DNA from: Clostridioides difficile
GTDB lineage: Bacteria > Bacillota > Clostridia > Peptostreptococcales > Peptostreptococcaceae
Length of the DNA stretch: 64,000 bases
Direction: 5' to 3'
Assembly: GCA_012955965.1 (NCBI GenBank)
Contig: JABBZI010000008.1
Location: 1 to 64,000 of the forward strand
Shown: piece by piece, positions 1 through 8,654 of the stretch
How positions within the stretch are numbered: the stretch's first letter is position 1
Layout of the letters: every line of letters begins with the position of its first letter
Notes under the pieces: model-generated
The model's database searches: none
The model's input: only the letters and a program-made list of their open reading frames with translations
What the model was told of the DNA's origin: nothing
Position numbers and translations under genes: made by a program

Positions 1-168
<168 letters not shown>

Positions 169-303
169 AGTTTATCAGGCTCAGATACTATTGTTATCAA
201 AATATCTGGCTTTATGGTTTGTTTCTTGTTTTTATAAATTAACCTACTGTTTAATTTTCAAAGTTCATTTTTCATGTTTGCCCTTTTCTTAAGGACAAGT
301 AAT

Positions 304-332
304 ACTATATCATCTTAAAAATATTTCGTCAA
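304..332 (-). promoter_or_regulatory. rRNA operon sigma-A promoter
   Basis: On the minus strand TTGACG (327-332) and TATAGT (304-309) are separated by exactly 17 bases, with A/T-rich tracts upstream (333-380) like an UP element. Transcription would start near 297, giving a leader of about 130 nt before 16S. The leader contains a GAACTTTGAAAATTAAACAG stretch (247-266) of the kind found in clostridial rRNA leaders, which may act in antitermination. Confidence 0.85.
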
Positions 333-590
333 CACTTTTTCAAATTATTTTTTAAAATATTTATTTTTTTATATTATATAACTTACTGAATGCTAGTTAT
401 ATCATATCATTAATGAATTTTTACTCAAATATTTTCTTATAAAATAATAATTACCAATCTATATATTTGTAATTATTATAATTCTTATTCCTTAATTAGT
501 CTTAGCAATAAACAAGAATCATCTATATATAAGTTTAAAATATATACTAAATAATAAGATTAAACAAATATACTATATATACACAATGAA
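333..590. other. A/T-rich intergenic stretch, no gene seen
   Basis: Between the rRNA promoter and the cadA terminator the sequence is very A/T rich. No open frame with a ribosome-binding site and no RNA gene was recognised. The part next to the promoter may serve as an UP element. Confidence 0.5.
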
Positions 591-627
591 AAGTATCAAT
601 ATAGTCAAAATAAACTTATTGATACTT
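591..627 (-). terminator. terminator-like hairpin after cadA
   Basis: AAGTATCAAT (591-600) and ATTGATACTT (618-627) form a perfect 10-bp stem 57 bases past the cadA stop. In the cadA direction it is followed by TTTTC only, so the U-run is weak. Confidence 0.5.
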
Positions 628-683
628 CTCTTAATATTTATATACTTCATTACTGTATTCTTTTAATAATACACATCTATATT

Positions 684-3071
684 TTATCTCATAGCTCTCA
701 TAGCATTTAATACTGCTATAAGTGCTACCCCTACATCAGCAAATATAGCTTCCCACATAGTAGCTATTCCTCCAGCTCCTAATATCATAACTATAATTTT
801 TACTCCTAAAGCAAATATTATATTTTGCCATACTATTTTATTAGTCTTATTTGCTATCTCAATTGCCTTAGATATTTTACTAGGCTCATCTGTCATAAGA
901 ACCACATCTGCTGCTTCAATAGCTGCATCTGAACCTAGACCTCCCATTGCTATACCAACATCCGCACGAGCTAGTACTGGAGCATCATTTATTCCATCAC
1001 CTACAAAGGCTATTTTTTCTTTTTCACTTCTTCCTTCATATAAAGCTTCTAATCTATCAACTTTTTCATTAGGAAGCAAATTTGAATAAACTGTATCTAA
1101 GTTTAATTCTTTAGCAATATTTTTTGCTACTTTCTCATTATCTCCAGTTAACATTACAACTTCTTTTATTCCTATTGATTTTAAACTTCTTATAGCATTT
1201 TTACTATCTTCTTTTACTTCATCAGATATAACTATATAACCTCTATACACTTTATCAACAGCAATATAAACCACTGTACCTACTTCTTTAGCTGGTGAAT
1301 AGAATATATTTTCCTTTTTCATAAGTTTCTCATTACCTGCTAATATAAGTTTACCATTATGTTTTACTCTGATTCCATAAGCTGCTATTTCCTCATAACT
1401 GTCTATTGTATCTAAATCAATTTTTTTACTGTAGTAACTTAATATAGACTTAGCTATTGGATGATTTGAGTTTACTTCTGCAATAGCTGCAAATTCTAGT
1501 AGTTCTTCTTCTGATATACCTTCAGGATTTAACTTAGTTACATTAAAGACACCTTTAGTAAGTGTTCCTGTTTTATCAAATACTACAGTATCTACACTTC
1601 TTAAAGCTTCTAGATAATTACTTCCCTTAATAAGGATACCATTTTTAGATGCAAATCCAATTCCACTAAAGAAACTAAGTGGTATTGATAAAACTAGTGC
1701 ACAAGGGCAAGAAACAACCAAGAATATTAATCCTCTATACACCCAATCACTAAATACCTCACCTGAAATTACAAGTGGTGGCACAAATGCTATCAATAAA
1801 GCAGCTACTACTACTATTGGAGTATAATATCTTGAAAATTTAGATATAAAGTTTTCTGTTTTTGATTTTTTAATACTAGAATTTTCAACAAGGTCAAGTA
1901 TTTTTGAAACTGTTGACTCTCCAAAACTCTTTGTAACTTCAATACTCAATAAAGCATTCTTATTTATAACACCAGATAAAATTTCGTCCCCTTTTTCAAC
2001 TTCTCTTAGTACTGATTCACCTGTAAGTGCAGAAGTATCTAGCATTGAAACTCCATCTACTACCACTCCATCTAGTGGTACTTTCTCACCAGGTTTTACT
2101 ACTATTATATCTCCCACATTTACTTCTTCTGGTGACACTACCTTAACTTCAGAATTAACTTTCAAATTTGCATAATCTGGTCTTATTTGCATAAGTGAAG
2201 TTATAGACTTTCTAGACTTACCAACTGCGACACCTTGTAAATACTCTCCTATTTTATAGAACAGCATAACCCCTACTGCTTCTGATAATTCTCCTATTAA
2301 TAATGCTCCTACTGTAGCTAGAGCCATCAAGAAGTTCTCATCAAATACTCTTCCTTTTGATATATTTCTTATTGCTCTTAAAAGTACATCTCCACCTACT
2401 ATTACATAAGCAACTATAAACACTATATTACTAAATTGGCTTTCATAACCTGTAGCTGTTTGATATATCCCAAATATATATACCAAAGCTCCAATTATAA
2501 GTGGAATTAATTCTTTTTTATTTGTATCATTTACACTCACTGCTTTCTCAGCAGTCTTAGCTTTTACTCTGTCATTAGATTCTACTTGTATATCAAGTCC
2601 TGGTTCTGTTGAATCTATTATTTCCTTTATCTTGTTTATAACACTATCTTCTTCAAAGTCATTAAGTATATTTACTGTAAGTTTTTTATTTACAAAATTT
2701 AAATTAGAAGATTCAATTTCTTTTAATTTAGAAACTTTATTATTAATCTCCTCTGCACAATGTGCGCAGTTTAATCCTCCTAATATAAGTTCTTTTTTAA
2801 TTGATGTCTTATTAGATACATGCTCTTTAGAACTTATTTGTATATCAAGACCTGGTTCTGTTGAATCTATTATATCTATTATCTTTTCTATAGTATTATC
2901 CTCATTAAAACTATCTTCTATATTTACTGTAAGTTTTTTATTTATAAAATTTAGATTGGAAGACTTAACTTCTTGTAGCTTAGAAACTTTATTGTTAATC
3001 TCTTCTGCACAATGAGCACAATTTAGCCCCCCTAATATAAATTCTTTTTTAATTATATTATTTGCTTCCAT
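684..3071 (-). CDS. cadA: heavy-metal P1B-type ATPase (Cd/Zn/Pb exporter), CadA
   Basis: Membrane ATPase that pumps soft divalent metals out of the cell. In 797-residue numbering (start 3077) it has two N-terminal heavy-metal-associated domains, each with GLNCAHC (Cys20/23 and Cys104/107), then membrane helices, the TGES loop (352-355), the CPC metal site (457-459), DKTGT phosphorylation site (Asp501), the HP motif (539-540) and GDGINDAP (693-700). CPC plus the HP motif places it in the P1B group. The two HMA domains are near-identical 84-residue tandem copies. An ATG at 3071 sits 9 bases from AGGAG and is preferred; the ATG at 3077 is only 3 bases from it. It lies 22 bases downstream of the CadC-type repressor gene. 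Cd/Zn/Pb specificity is inferred from family and the CadC-type regulator. Confidence 0.93.
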   Translation of the reverse strand: MEANNIIKKEFILGGLNCAHCAEEINNKVSKLQEVKSSNLNFINKKLTVNIEDSFNEDNTIEKIIDIIDSTEPGLDIQISSKEHVSNKTSIKKELILGGLNCAHCAEEINNKVSKLKEIESSNLNFVNKKLTVNILNDFEEDSVINKIKEIIDSTEPGLDIQVESNDRVKAKTAEKAVSVNDTNKKELIPLIIGALVYIFGIYQTATGYESQFSNIVFIVAYVIVGGDVLLRAIRNISKGRVFDENFLMALATVGALLIGELSEAVGVMLFYKIGEYLQGVAVGKSRKSITSLMQIRPDYANLKVNSEVKVVSPEEVNVGDIIVVKPGEKVPLDGVVVDGVSMLDTSALTGESVLREVEKGDEILSGVINKNALLSIEVTKSFGESTVSKILDLVENSSIKKSKTENFISKFSRYYTPIVVVAALLIAFVPPLVISGEVFSDWVYRGLIFLVVSCPCALVLSIPLSFFSGIGFASKNGILIKGSNYLEALRSVDTVVFDKTGTLTKGVFNVTKLNPEGISEEELLEFAAIAEVNSNHPIAKSILSYYSKKIDLDTIDSYEEIAAYGIRVKHNGKLILAGNEKLMKKENIFYSPAKEVGTVVYIAVDKVYRGYIVISDEVKEDSKNAIRSLKSIGIKEVVMLTGDNEKVAKNIAKELNLDTVYSNLLPNEKVDRLEALYEGRSEKEKIAFVGDGINDAPVLARADVGIAMGGLGSDAAIEAADVVLMTDEPSKISKAIEIANKTNKIVWQNIIFALGVKIIVMILGAGGIATMWEAIFADVGVALIAVLNAMRAMR

Positions 3072-3093
3072 ATACATTCACTCCTCTCAGTTA

Positions 3094-3459
3094 TCATTTA
3101 TAAGTCTCTCTAATATGGTTTAATCCACAATCAAATATTTGGCTTATATGACTATCATCTAATGAGTAATACACTGTTTTTCCTTCTCTTCTAAACTTTA
3201 CTAATCTCGCCTGTTTTAATACTCTAAGTTGGTGAGATATTGCAGAGTGAGTCATATTTAATAAACTTGCTATATCACATACACACATTTCATTCGCAAA
3301 TAATGCATATAATATCTTTACCCTAGTAGTATCTCCAAATACTTTAAATAACTCTGCTAAATCATATAACATTTCTTCATCTGGCATAGTTGATTTAGCT
3401 TCTGTTACTACTTCTTCATGTATTATATTGCAACTACAATCATTTATCTCTTCTCTCAT
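3094..3459 (-). CDS. cadC: ArsR/SmtB-family metal-responsive repressor, CadC-type
   Basis: Winged-helix metal sensor of 121 residues that should repress the cadC-cadA operon until metal binds. The CadC metal site is visible: Cys8 and Cys10 in the N-terminal arm plus Cys59 and Cys61 in EMCVCD (site alpha3N), and Asp102, His104, His115, Glu118 (site alpha5), with the same spacing as in staphylococcal CadC. The recognition helix is THSAISHQLRVLKQA. First gene of a two-gene operon, with a matching inverted repeat at its promoter. Family and metal class are clear; the exact inducer (Cd, Zn or Pb) is inferred. Confidence 0.92.
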   Translation of the reverse strand: MREEINDCSCNIIHEEVVTEAKSTMPDEEMLYDLAELFKVFGDTTRVKILYALFANEMCVCDIASLLNMTHSAISHQLRVLKQARLVKFRREGKTVYYSLDDSHISQIFDCGLNHIRETYK

Positions 3460-3482
3460 TTTTAATCCTCCGTCATTTTAAT

Positions 3483-3535
3483 ATATGAATAACTGTTCAT
3501 ATGTTCATTATATTCCATTGCTTCTAAATTTGCAA
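3483..3535 (-). promoter_or_regulatory. cadC promoter and CadC-type operator
   Basis: TTGCAA (3530-3535) and TATAAT (3507-3512) are 17 bases apart on the minus strand. Directly downstream, covering the start site, is the inverted repeat ATATGAA-N6-TTCATAT (3483-3502), typical of ArsR/SmtB operators. This fits autoregulation of cadC-cadA. Confidence 0.75.
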
Positions 3536-3658
3536 CAATAATTTTTATTTATTTAATAACAATTAGAATGCACATATTATCACCTTTTTTAATATATATA
3601 TTATTAGAATAAGTTTTTGTAAACTTTTTTATAGTTTTCTAGGAGGTGCAAGTTTAAT

Positions 3659-4546
3659 ATGAGTAACAAGAAAAAAAAGGATTTAGACAATAGTTACATG
3701 CCTTACTTAGACCCAGCTAACTATGCAGATTATATTACTAATGAAGAAATTCCCCAAGATGAATTGAGAAATGACCCACAAATTTCTACTGGTTATACAA
3801 AGATACCTAATAATCAGAATGTAAGTAATATTTATCCTAACAACGCAAATAATTATCCTAAAAGCAGTAATTCCCCAAACAACTTGCCTAACACAAATAA
3901 TACATCCGGAAATATGAATTACAACACATCTGCTACAAATAATATGCCTAATAACATGAACTATAATGCATCTAATAATATGGGTATGCCTAATAATATG
4001 TCTGGCAATATGAATAATAATATGGGTATGCCTAACAATATGTCTGGCAATATGAACAATAATAACATGGGTATGCCTAACAACATGTCTAGTAATATGA
4101 ATAATAACATGGGTATGCCTAACAATATGTCTGGCAATATGAATAATAATATGGGTATGCCTAACAATATGTCTGGCAATATGAACAATAATAACATGGG
4201 TATGCCTAACAACATGTCTGGCAATATGAATAATAATATGTCTGGTAATACTGGTATGTATGGTAATATGCCTAACAATATGAATAATAATATGGGATAT
4301 AATATGAACAACAACATAAATAATATGGGTATTCCTAACTTCTCATGTAATCAAAATATGCCTCCTAATGTACTTATGATGATACCAGGTGTCATATGTC
4401 ATAATACAATGCAAGGTATGCCTGTAGTTATGCCTAGTACTATGCCTCCTAGTATATATCCTACTCCTTATGGTTCTAGTAATATGACTATGCAAGGTAT
4501 GCCACAAACTACTAATATTGAGGAATTTGATGAGGAAGAAATGTAA
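3659..4546 (+). CDS. Asn/Met-rich tandem-repeat protein, possibly surface or spore coat
   Basis: 295-residue low-complexity protein that I do not recognise as a named gene. Residues 1-70 are a charged head (KKKKKDLD, then acidic). About 70-230 is dominated by Asn, Met and Gly, with six copies of a 14- or 15-residue unit of the form MGMPNNMSGNMNNN at residues 108-193. The end has a hydrophobic MMIPGVICHN patch and an acidic EEFDEEEM tail. There is no signal peptide or membrane helix. Such composition is seen in Firmicute spore-coat and other self-assembling proteins, so a coat role is possible but unproven. AGGAGG lies 12 bases upstream of the ATG, longer than usual. It stands alone between cadC (divergent) and an intergenic repeat. 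Confidence 0.75.
   Translation: MSNKKKKDLDNSYMPYLDPANYADYITNEEIPQDELRNDPQISTGYTKIPNNQNVSNIYPNNANNYPKSSNSPNNLPNTNNTSGNMNYNTSATNNMPNNMNYNASNNMGMPNNMSGNMNNNMGMPNNMSGNMNNNNMGMPNNMSSNMNNNMGMPNNMSGNMNNNMGMPNNMSGNMNNNNMGMPNNMSGNMNNNMSGNTGMYGNMPNNMNNNMGYNMNNNINNMGIPNFSCNQNMPPNVLMMIPGVICHNTMQGMPVVMPSTMPPSIYPTPYGSSNMTMQGMPQTTNIEEFDEEEM
3980..4237 (+). repeat. in-gene tandem repeat, 6 units of 42/45 bp
   Basis: Units start at 3980, 4022, 4067, 4109, 4151 and 4196 with lengths 42, 45, 42, 42, 45, 42. The second group of three repeats the first as a 129-bp higher-order copy; units 2 and 5 are identical. All lengths keep the reading frame. This points to recent duplication by slippage or recombination, and copy number may vary between strains. 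Confidence 0.9.
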
Positions 4547-4569
4547 AATATTTTTTAAGTAATTTTAAG

Positions 4570-4640
4570 TAAATTGTATAAACCATTAATAATTGGACAT
4601 AATAATAAATGTATTCCTCATAATATTCCCCCAATATTAT
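4570..4640. repeat. 71-bp intergenic repeat, copy 1
   Basis: Matches 5890-5960 in the same orientation with 6 mismatches in 71 bases; the last 40 bases are identical. It contains the perfect palindrome ATAATATT-CCCCC-AATATTAT. It follows the repeat-protein gene on the plus strand and is itself followed by a 30-bp palindrome (4655-4684). Confidence 0.8.
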
Positions 4641-4654
4641 TATAGGTATAGAAA

Positions 4655-4684
4655 GTTGACTGAATATACGTATATTTAGTCAAC
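4655..4684. other. 30-bp palindrome
   Basis: GTTGACTGAATATAC is followed directly by GTATATTTAGTCAAC, an inverted repeat with 15-base arms and one mismatched pair. It could be a terminator stem for the upstream plus-strand gene, although no U-run follows, or a protein-binding site. Confidence 0.45.
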
Positions 4685-4715
4685 AAATATTAACATAATC
4701 TAATAAAATAAATAT

Positions 4716-4754
4716 AAAAAAGTCAGATAAAATAAAATTTTATCTGACTTTTTT
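4716..4754. terminator. strong bidirectional intrinsic terminator
   Basis: A perfect 16-bp stem (AAAAAGTCAGATAAAA paired with its complement) with a 5-base loop, A-run on one side and T-run on the other. On the minus strand it begins at the stop codon of the gene remnant at 4753-4932. On the plus strand it would end transcription from the repeat-protein gene. Confidence 0.85.
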
Positions 4755-4932
4755 ACTTATTGAGATTTTCTTTTTTCAAATTATAAATAACTCTTATGTA
4801 ACAACCTTTATCATAATTATTTAGATTTATTAGATATTTATCAACTAAACAAGCAAGAAGGGGCTTTATAATGTCTCTTTCTTGAAAGTACTGACAATAT
4901 AAATCCTTTTGGCTTTCTATTAAGTTATTTAG
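4753..4932 (-). pseudogene. probable 3' remnant of a minus-strand gene
   Basis: On the minus strand a frame stays open for 59 codons and ends in TAA exactly at the base of a strong terminator. It encodes a protein-like sequence (IESQKDLYCQYFQERD, then KPLLACLVDKYLINLNN, then GCYIRVIYNLKKE). No ATG, GTG or usable TTG occurs in frame before codon ~52, and a stop lies immediately upstream. This looks like the C-terminal end of a lost gene. The parent family was not recognised. Confidence 0.35.
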
Positions 4933-4988
4933 TTATATGCTATAATGACTCTAACAAATGACTATTTCATTTAATAGGAGGTATTACT

Positions 4989-5780
4989 TTGAATAAATTA
5001 TGTATATTTTACTTTTCTGGAACTGGCATGACAGAATATATAATTAATAAACTAAAGCAAGAATTGGAAAGTCAGCAATTTTGTGTCGAATGTACAAAAA
5101 TAGAAAATATTAAAAAATCTAAAATTCATTTAACATCATATGATATGGTAGGAATAGCTTACCCTGTACATTCCTTTAATGCTCCTCAAATTGTATTAGA
5201 TTTTGTAAAAACTTTGCCTAACACACATTCTATGGATACATTTATAATACATACAGCTGGTGAAGATAATTATGTAAATTATGCTTCATCAAATTTATTA
5301 ATCAAAAGATTAGATACTAAAGGTTTCAAAGTATTTTATAATAAATTATTTGCTATGCCATCAAATTTTATGGTCAAATATGATGATACAAAGACAAGAG
5401 AGCTTATCGAAAAAGCAGATAAAGAAATACCTAATATTGTACATAATTTAATTAATCGAGTTTCATACCTTCCAAATAGTAGCACTTTAGTAAAAACACT
5501 ATCCTTTATTGCTAGGTCAGAATGGTATGGATCCCATATCTTAGGTAAGTTTTTCTATGTTAAAAATAATTGCATACACTGTTCTAAATGTGCCAATAAT
5601 TGCCCTAAGCACAATATAAATGTTACAGAAAATAAGGTTAAATTTAATTGGAGTTGCTGTCTGTGTATGAGATGTATTTATAATTGTCCTAAAAACGCAA
5701 TTAATATACACCAACCATTTAAATTTATCCGTTTTGATAACTGGTATGATTCTAACATATTCACAAAAAAGAAAGATTAA
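4989..5780 (+). CDS. EFR1-type flavodoxin-ferredoxin fusion protein
   Basis: 263-residue cytoplasmic electron-transfer protein. Residues 1-~165 are a flavodoxin-like domain with the FMN phosphate loop FSGTGMTEYI (9-18). Residues ~190-240 hold two 4Fe-4S ferredoxin motifs: Cys195/198/201-x3-Cys205-Pro and Cys223/226/229-x3-Cys233-Pro. This matches the EFR1 ferredoxin family found in anaerobes; the redox partner is unknown. The start is TTG at 4989, with AGGAGG 7 bases upstream. It stands alone and is bracketed by the two copies of the 71-bp repeat. Confidence 0.88.
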   Translation: MNKLCIFYFSGTGMTEYIINKLKQELESQQFCVECTKIENIKKSKIHLTSYDMVGIAYPVHSFNAPQIVLDFVKTLPNTHSMDTFIIHTAGEDNYVNYASSNLLIKRLDTKGFKVFYNKLFAMPSNFMVKYDDTKTRELIEKADKEIPNIVHNLINRVSYLPNSSTLVKTLSFIARSEWYGSHILGKFFYVKNNCIHCSKCANNCPKHNINVTENKVKFNWSCCLCMRCIYNCPKNAINIHQPFKFIRFDNWYDSNIFTKKKD

Positions 5781-5889
5781 AAAACAAAATATAACTAATA
5801 CTTTGCAAGTCAACCATATATAATACATGCTAAAAACTAATATCAGTCAATAATATGAGGAGAATTATAATTTTTTTTTATTTTTCTAA

Positions 5890-5960
5890 TAAATTGTATA
5901 AAATTTTAATAATTGACCACAATAATAAATGTATTCCTCATAATATTCCCCCAATATTAT
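5890..5960. repeat. 71-bp intergenic repeat, copy 2
   Basis: Direct copy of 4570-4640, exactly 1320 bases downstream, with the same CCCCC-centred palindrome. Like copy 1 it is followed by a ~30-bp palindromic hairpin (5971-6004). Confidence 0.8.
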
Positions 5961-5970
5961 AGAAATTAAT

Positions 5971-6004
5971 TTAAGCGAGATTAAATTCAGTTAATCTCGC
6001 TTAA
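5971..6004. terminator. hairpin between convergent genes
   Basis: TTAAGCGAGATTAA and its exact complement flank a 6-base loop, giving a perfect 14-bp stem. It lies 17 bases past the stop of the minus-strand gene at 6021-7109 and 190 bases past the plus-strand flavodoxin gene. U-runs are short on both sides. Confidence 0.6.
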
Positions 6005-6020
6005 ATAATGCCCAAAAATA

Positions 6021-7109
6021 TCATTCCAAGAAATCATCAAAATCTATTGAACCTGATTCTGCAAAATCATATAACGCATTTTGTTCAAAGAAAAAATTCT
6101 CTTCAAACTTAATATATTTACTATAGCTAGTTTGACTTATCTCATTAATATAATTGCAATCATTTTCATTATAAGTACCAATAAAAAGTTTATTTCCCAT
6201 TAAGTAATATATAGCTTTCATATCATTATTTATTATATACACATTTTCTTTAACATGGTCATTATTAAAATTAAATCTAGTAAAAAATATACCTTCATTC
6301 ATATAACTTTTTAATAAAAAAGGATTATCTTTATAAAATACTTTTGCAAATTCTTCAGATGATTTTACACTATACACACTTACAAATTCATTTTTAGAAA
6401 TCTCATCGAATACTTCAAAATCATACATTGGTTCTTTATCTGTTACTAATAAAGAATTAATTTTAAAACCAGTTTCATTACATTTATTTATACAAAAAGC
6501 AATTTTGCATATATAATATCCATCATTATCTTCATATAAAGCTTCACTTATATACCTACCTTGCCCTTTATCACTCACTACATTTTTAAGCAATGTCCCA
6601 TTTATATTTGTAATATGCATATTTGCAATCTCATCACTTCCAGAAAAATATTTTAAACTTTCTCTATCCCACGCTATAAATCGCATAGTCATATAGTTTA
6701 TAAATTCAACTTCTTCATCAACCCTTTTACATATTTTGTTATATAACTTTTCTATAGTTAAATTTGATTTATAATTTTTTATAATATCAATATATTCACT
6801 TTTATCTCCTGGTAATAACTTGTCATAGTAAAGATTCTTATTCCCAAAATAAGATACTAAAAACAAGGATTCATCCTTTGTTAATTCAACTCTATCTGAG
6901 CCAAATCCGCCCATTAATCTTTCTTCTTCCATGTAAGCTTCTTCTTGTGTAGGATTTTTTAAACCCACATAATCTGCTAAACCTAATCCCTCTGCATCTA
7001 ATAGAAAATATTGACAGAAGTGATTGTTTTTATCATCTATCCAATTTATTATAAGACCTAAACTACCCATAAGTCTAGAATTAGTAGCCTTCGCAAAATT
7101 AAAATTCAT
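6021..7109 (-). CDS. conserved hypothetical protein, 362 aa
   Basis: No family recognised. The protein is acidic and soluble-looking, rich in Asn, Asp, Glu and aromatic residues, with no signal peptide, membrane helix or clear catalytic motif. The N-terminus (ATNSRLMGSLGLIINW, residues 8-23) and a GLGLADYVGL stretch near 41-50 are the most motif-like parts. The start ATG at 7109 has AAGGGTG 6-7 bases upstream. It stands alone, convergent with the flavodoxin gene and divergent from the HAD phosphatase. Confidence 0.7.
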   Translation of the reverse strand: MNFNFAKATNSRLMGSLGLIINWIDDKNNHFCQYFLLDAEGLGLADYVGLKNPTQEEAYMEEERLMGGFGSDRVELTKDESLFLVSYFGNKNLYYDKLLPGDKSEYIDIIKNYKSNLTIEKLYNKICKRVDEEVEFINYMTMRFIAWDRESLKYFSGSDEIANMHITNINGTLLKNVVSDKGQGRYISEALYEDNDGYYICKIAFCINKCNETGFKINSLLVTDKEPMYDFEVFDEISKNEFVSVYSVKSSEEFAKVFYKDNPFLLKSYMNEGIFFTRFNFNNDHVKENVYIINNDMKAIYYLMGNKLFIGTYNENDCNYINEISQTSYSKYIKFEENFFFEQNALYDFAESGSIDFDDFLE

Positions 7110-7233
7110 ATAATCACACCCTTTAGACTTTAAAATATTTGTTTTTTAATATATAAATTATTATACATATATTTTAACAACTTAGATACAATTTATAATA
7201 TAATATAAGGAAATGATTAATTGAGGTGGTCTT

Positions 7234-7962
7234 ATGAAAAATATAGCAGCTTTTTTTGATATAGATGGTACTCTTTATAGAGATTCTCTTATGGTTGAAC
7301 ATTTTAAGAAATTAATTAAATATGATATAATTGACCAAAAAAATTGGTATAAACATGCTAGAGACACTTTTATGGATTGGGATAAAAGACAAGGTAATTA
7401 TGATGATTATCTATTGGAAATATGTGACCTTTATGTCGATTCACTAAAAGGATTAGATAAAACTTGCATTAATTTTACAAGTGACCAAGTAATTAAATTA
7501 AAAGCAGATAGAGTTTATAAATACACACGTTCAAGAATTGATTGGCATCTAAATCAAGGACATATAGTCATATTCATATCTGGTAGCCCTGGATTTTTAG
7601 TTGAAAAAATGGCAAAAAAATATAATGTAACTGATTTTTTAGGAAGTGACTATGTATTTGAAAATGATATATTTACAGGAACAGTTATTCCAATGTGGGA
7701 TTCTATAAGTAAAAATAATGCTATAAACGATTTTGTTGTAAAGTATAATTTAGACTTATCAAACTCATATGCTTATGGCGATACTAATGGTGATATAAAT
7801 ATGTTAAAAAGAGTTGGAAATCCAATAGCAATAAATCCAACAAAGGAACTTTTAGCTCAAATATCACTTGATAAGGAAATTTCTAAAAATGTTGAAATAA
7901 TAGTAGAAAGAAAAGATATTATTTACTCTTTATCTACAGATGTAAATATAGTAGATATTTAA
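7234..7962 (+). CDS. HAD-superfamily subclass IB hydrolase (SerB-like phosphatase)
   Basis: Cytoplasmic phosphatase of 242 residues. Motif I is DIDGT (Asp9 nucleophile, Asp11 acid/base), motif II is ISGSP (Ser116), motif III includes Lys160, and motif IV is GDTNGD (Asp183, Asp187). The helical cap follows motif I. This is the layout of the HAD-IB group, which includes phosphoserine phosphatase and related small-molecule phosphatases; the substrate cannot be told from sequence. GAGGTGG precedes the ATG. It is a single-gene unit with a strong terminator at 8001-8041. Confidence 0.88.
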   Translation: MKNIAAFFDIDGTLYRDSLMVEHFKKLIKYDIIDQKNWYKHARDTFMDWDKRQGNYDDYLLEICDLYVDSLKGLDKTCINFTSDQVIKLKADRVYKYTRSRIDWHLNQGHIVIFISGSPGFLVEKMAKKYNVTDFLGSDYVFENDIFTGTVIPMWDSISKNNAINDFVVKYNLDLSNSYAYGDTNGDINMLKRVGNPIAINPTKELLAQISLDKEISKNVEIIVERKDIIYSLSTDVNIVDI

Positions 7963-8000
7963 TTTATATTATATCTCTTGAAGTAAACCATTCTATCCAA

Positions 8001-8041
8001 TATATAAAAAGCTTTGACTAAAAATCAAAGCTTTTTATATA
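8001..8041. terminator. intrinsic terminator
   Basis: A perfect 17-bp stem (TATATAAAAAGCTTTGA and its complement) with a 7-base loop and T-run, 38 bases after the HAD gene. It may work in both directions. Confidence 0.85.
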
Positions 8042-8146
8042 TTAATACTAAGTATATATTAAATTTATTTTTACATAGAAATACATATTCAAATGTATTC
8101 TTTATATTTATTTAAATTACAATTCTATTAAGACTAAACATATAAA

Positions 8147-8644
8147 TTAACTATTATTTTTAAATAGCCTCTTTCTTAACTTATTATTGTAATAACTTAT
8201 AAAAGAACTATAAACATAGTCATATACTATAAAGGCTACTTCAAATAAACCTATAATAAAAATATTTATTGGGATATAAACTATTGTTCTTAATAAAAAA
8301 TACAATATAAGTATCATTATATTTGCAAATACTACTTTTAAGAAATACTCAATATATATTGACCTATCTTTTTCTATAAGATATTTTGCAATACCATATA
8401 TTCCAAAGGTAAGTGAATACACAATCCATTGAGACTTACTTGCCATCACTATAAATCCTAAAGCTATAGAACCTATATAAAAAGCAATTCCACTCTTAAA
8501 TCCCCATTCCATTATTACAATTGATACTAAAAGTGATGCTACTCCCATAATAAACAATGTATTTACAGGAATAATATTTGTAAGAGTCAACAATATCACA
8601 TTTAATGCTAATAAAACTCCTCCATAAGCAACTTTTATACTCAT
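8147..8644 (-). CDS. multi-pass membrane protein of the DUF5685 operon
   Basis: About 165 residues, nearly all hydrophobic, with five or six predicted membrane segments and a basic tail (NNKLRKRLFKNNS) likely in the cytoplasm. No family was assigned with confidence; the early segments resemble small integral-membrane transporters such as ECF S-components, but the match is weak. AGGATGAT sits 4 bases before the ATG at 8644, which is preferred over the upstream in-frame ATG at 8653. Last gene of a three-gene operon, following the Cys-rich-tail gene by about 10 bases. It may anchor or transport whatever the operon makes; that is a guess. Confidence 0.75.
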   Translation of the reverse strand: MSIKVAYGGVLLALNVILLTLTNIIPVNTLFIMGVASLLVSIVIMEWGFKSGIAFYIGSIALGFIVMASKSQWIVYSLTFGIYGIAKYLIEKDRSIYIEYFLKVVFANIMILILYFLLRTIVYIPINIFIIGLFEVAFIVYDYVYSSFISYYNNKLRKRLFKNNS

Positions 8645-8654
8645 ATTTATCATC

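Noticed and set aside
3961-4317. Minus-strand frame of 118 codons (repeated LLFILPDILLGIP)
   Set aside because: It is the antisense of the in-gene repeat array, has no ribosome site, and its repeats simply mirror the plus-strand gene.
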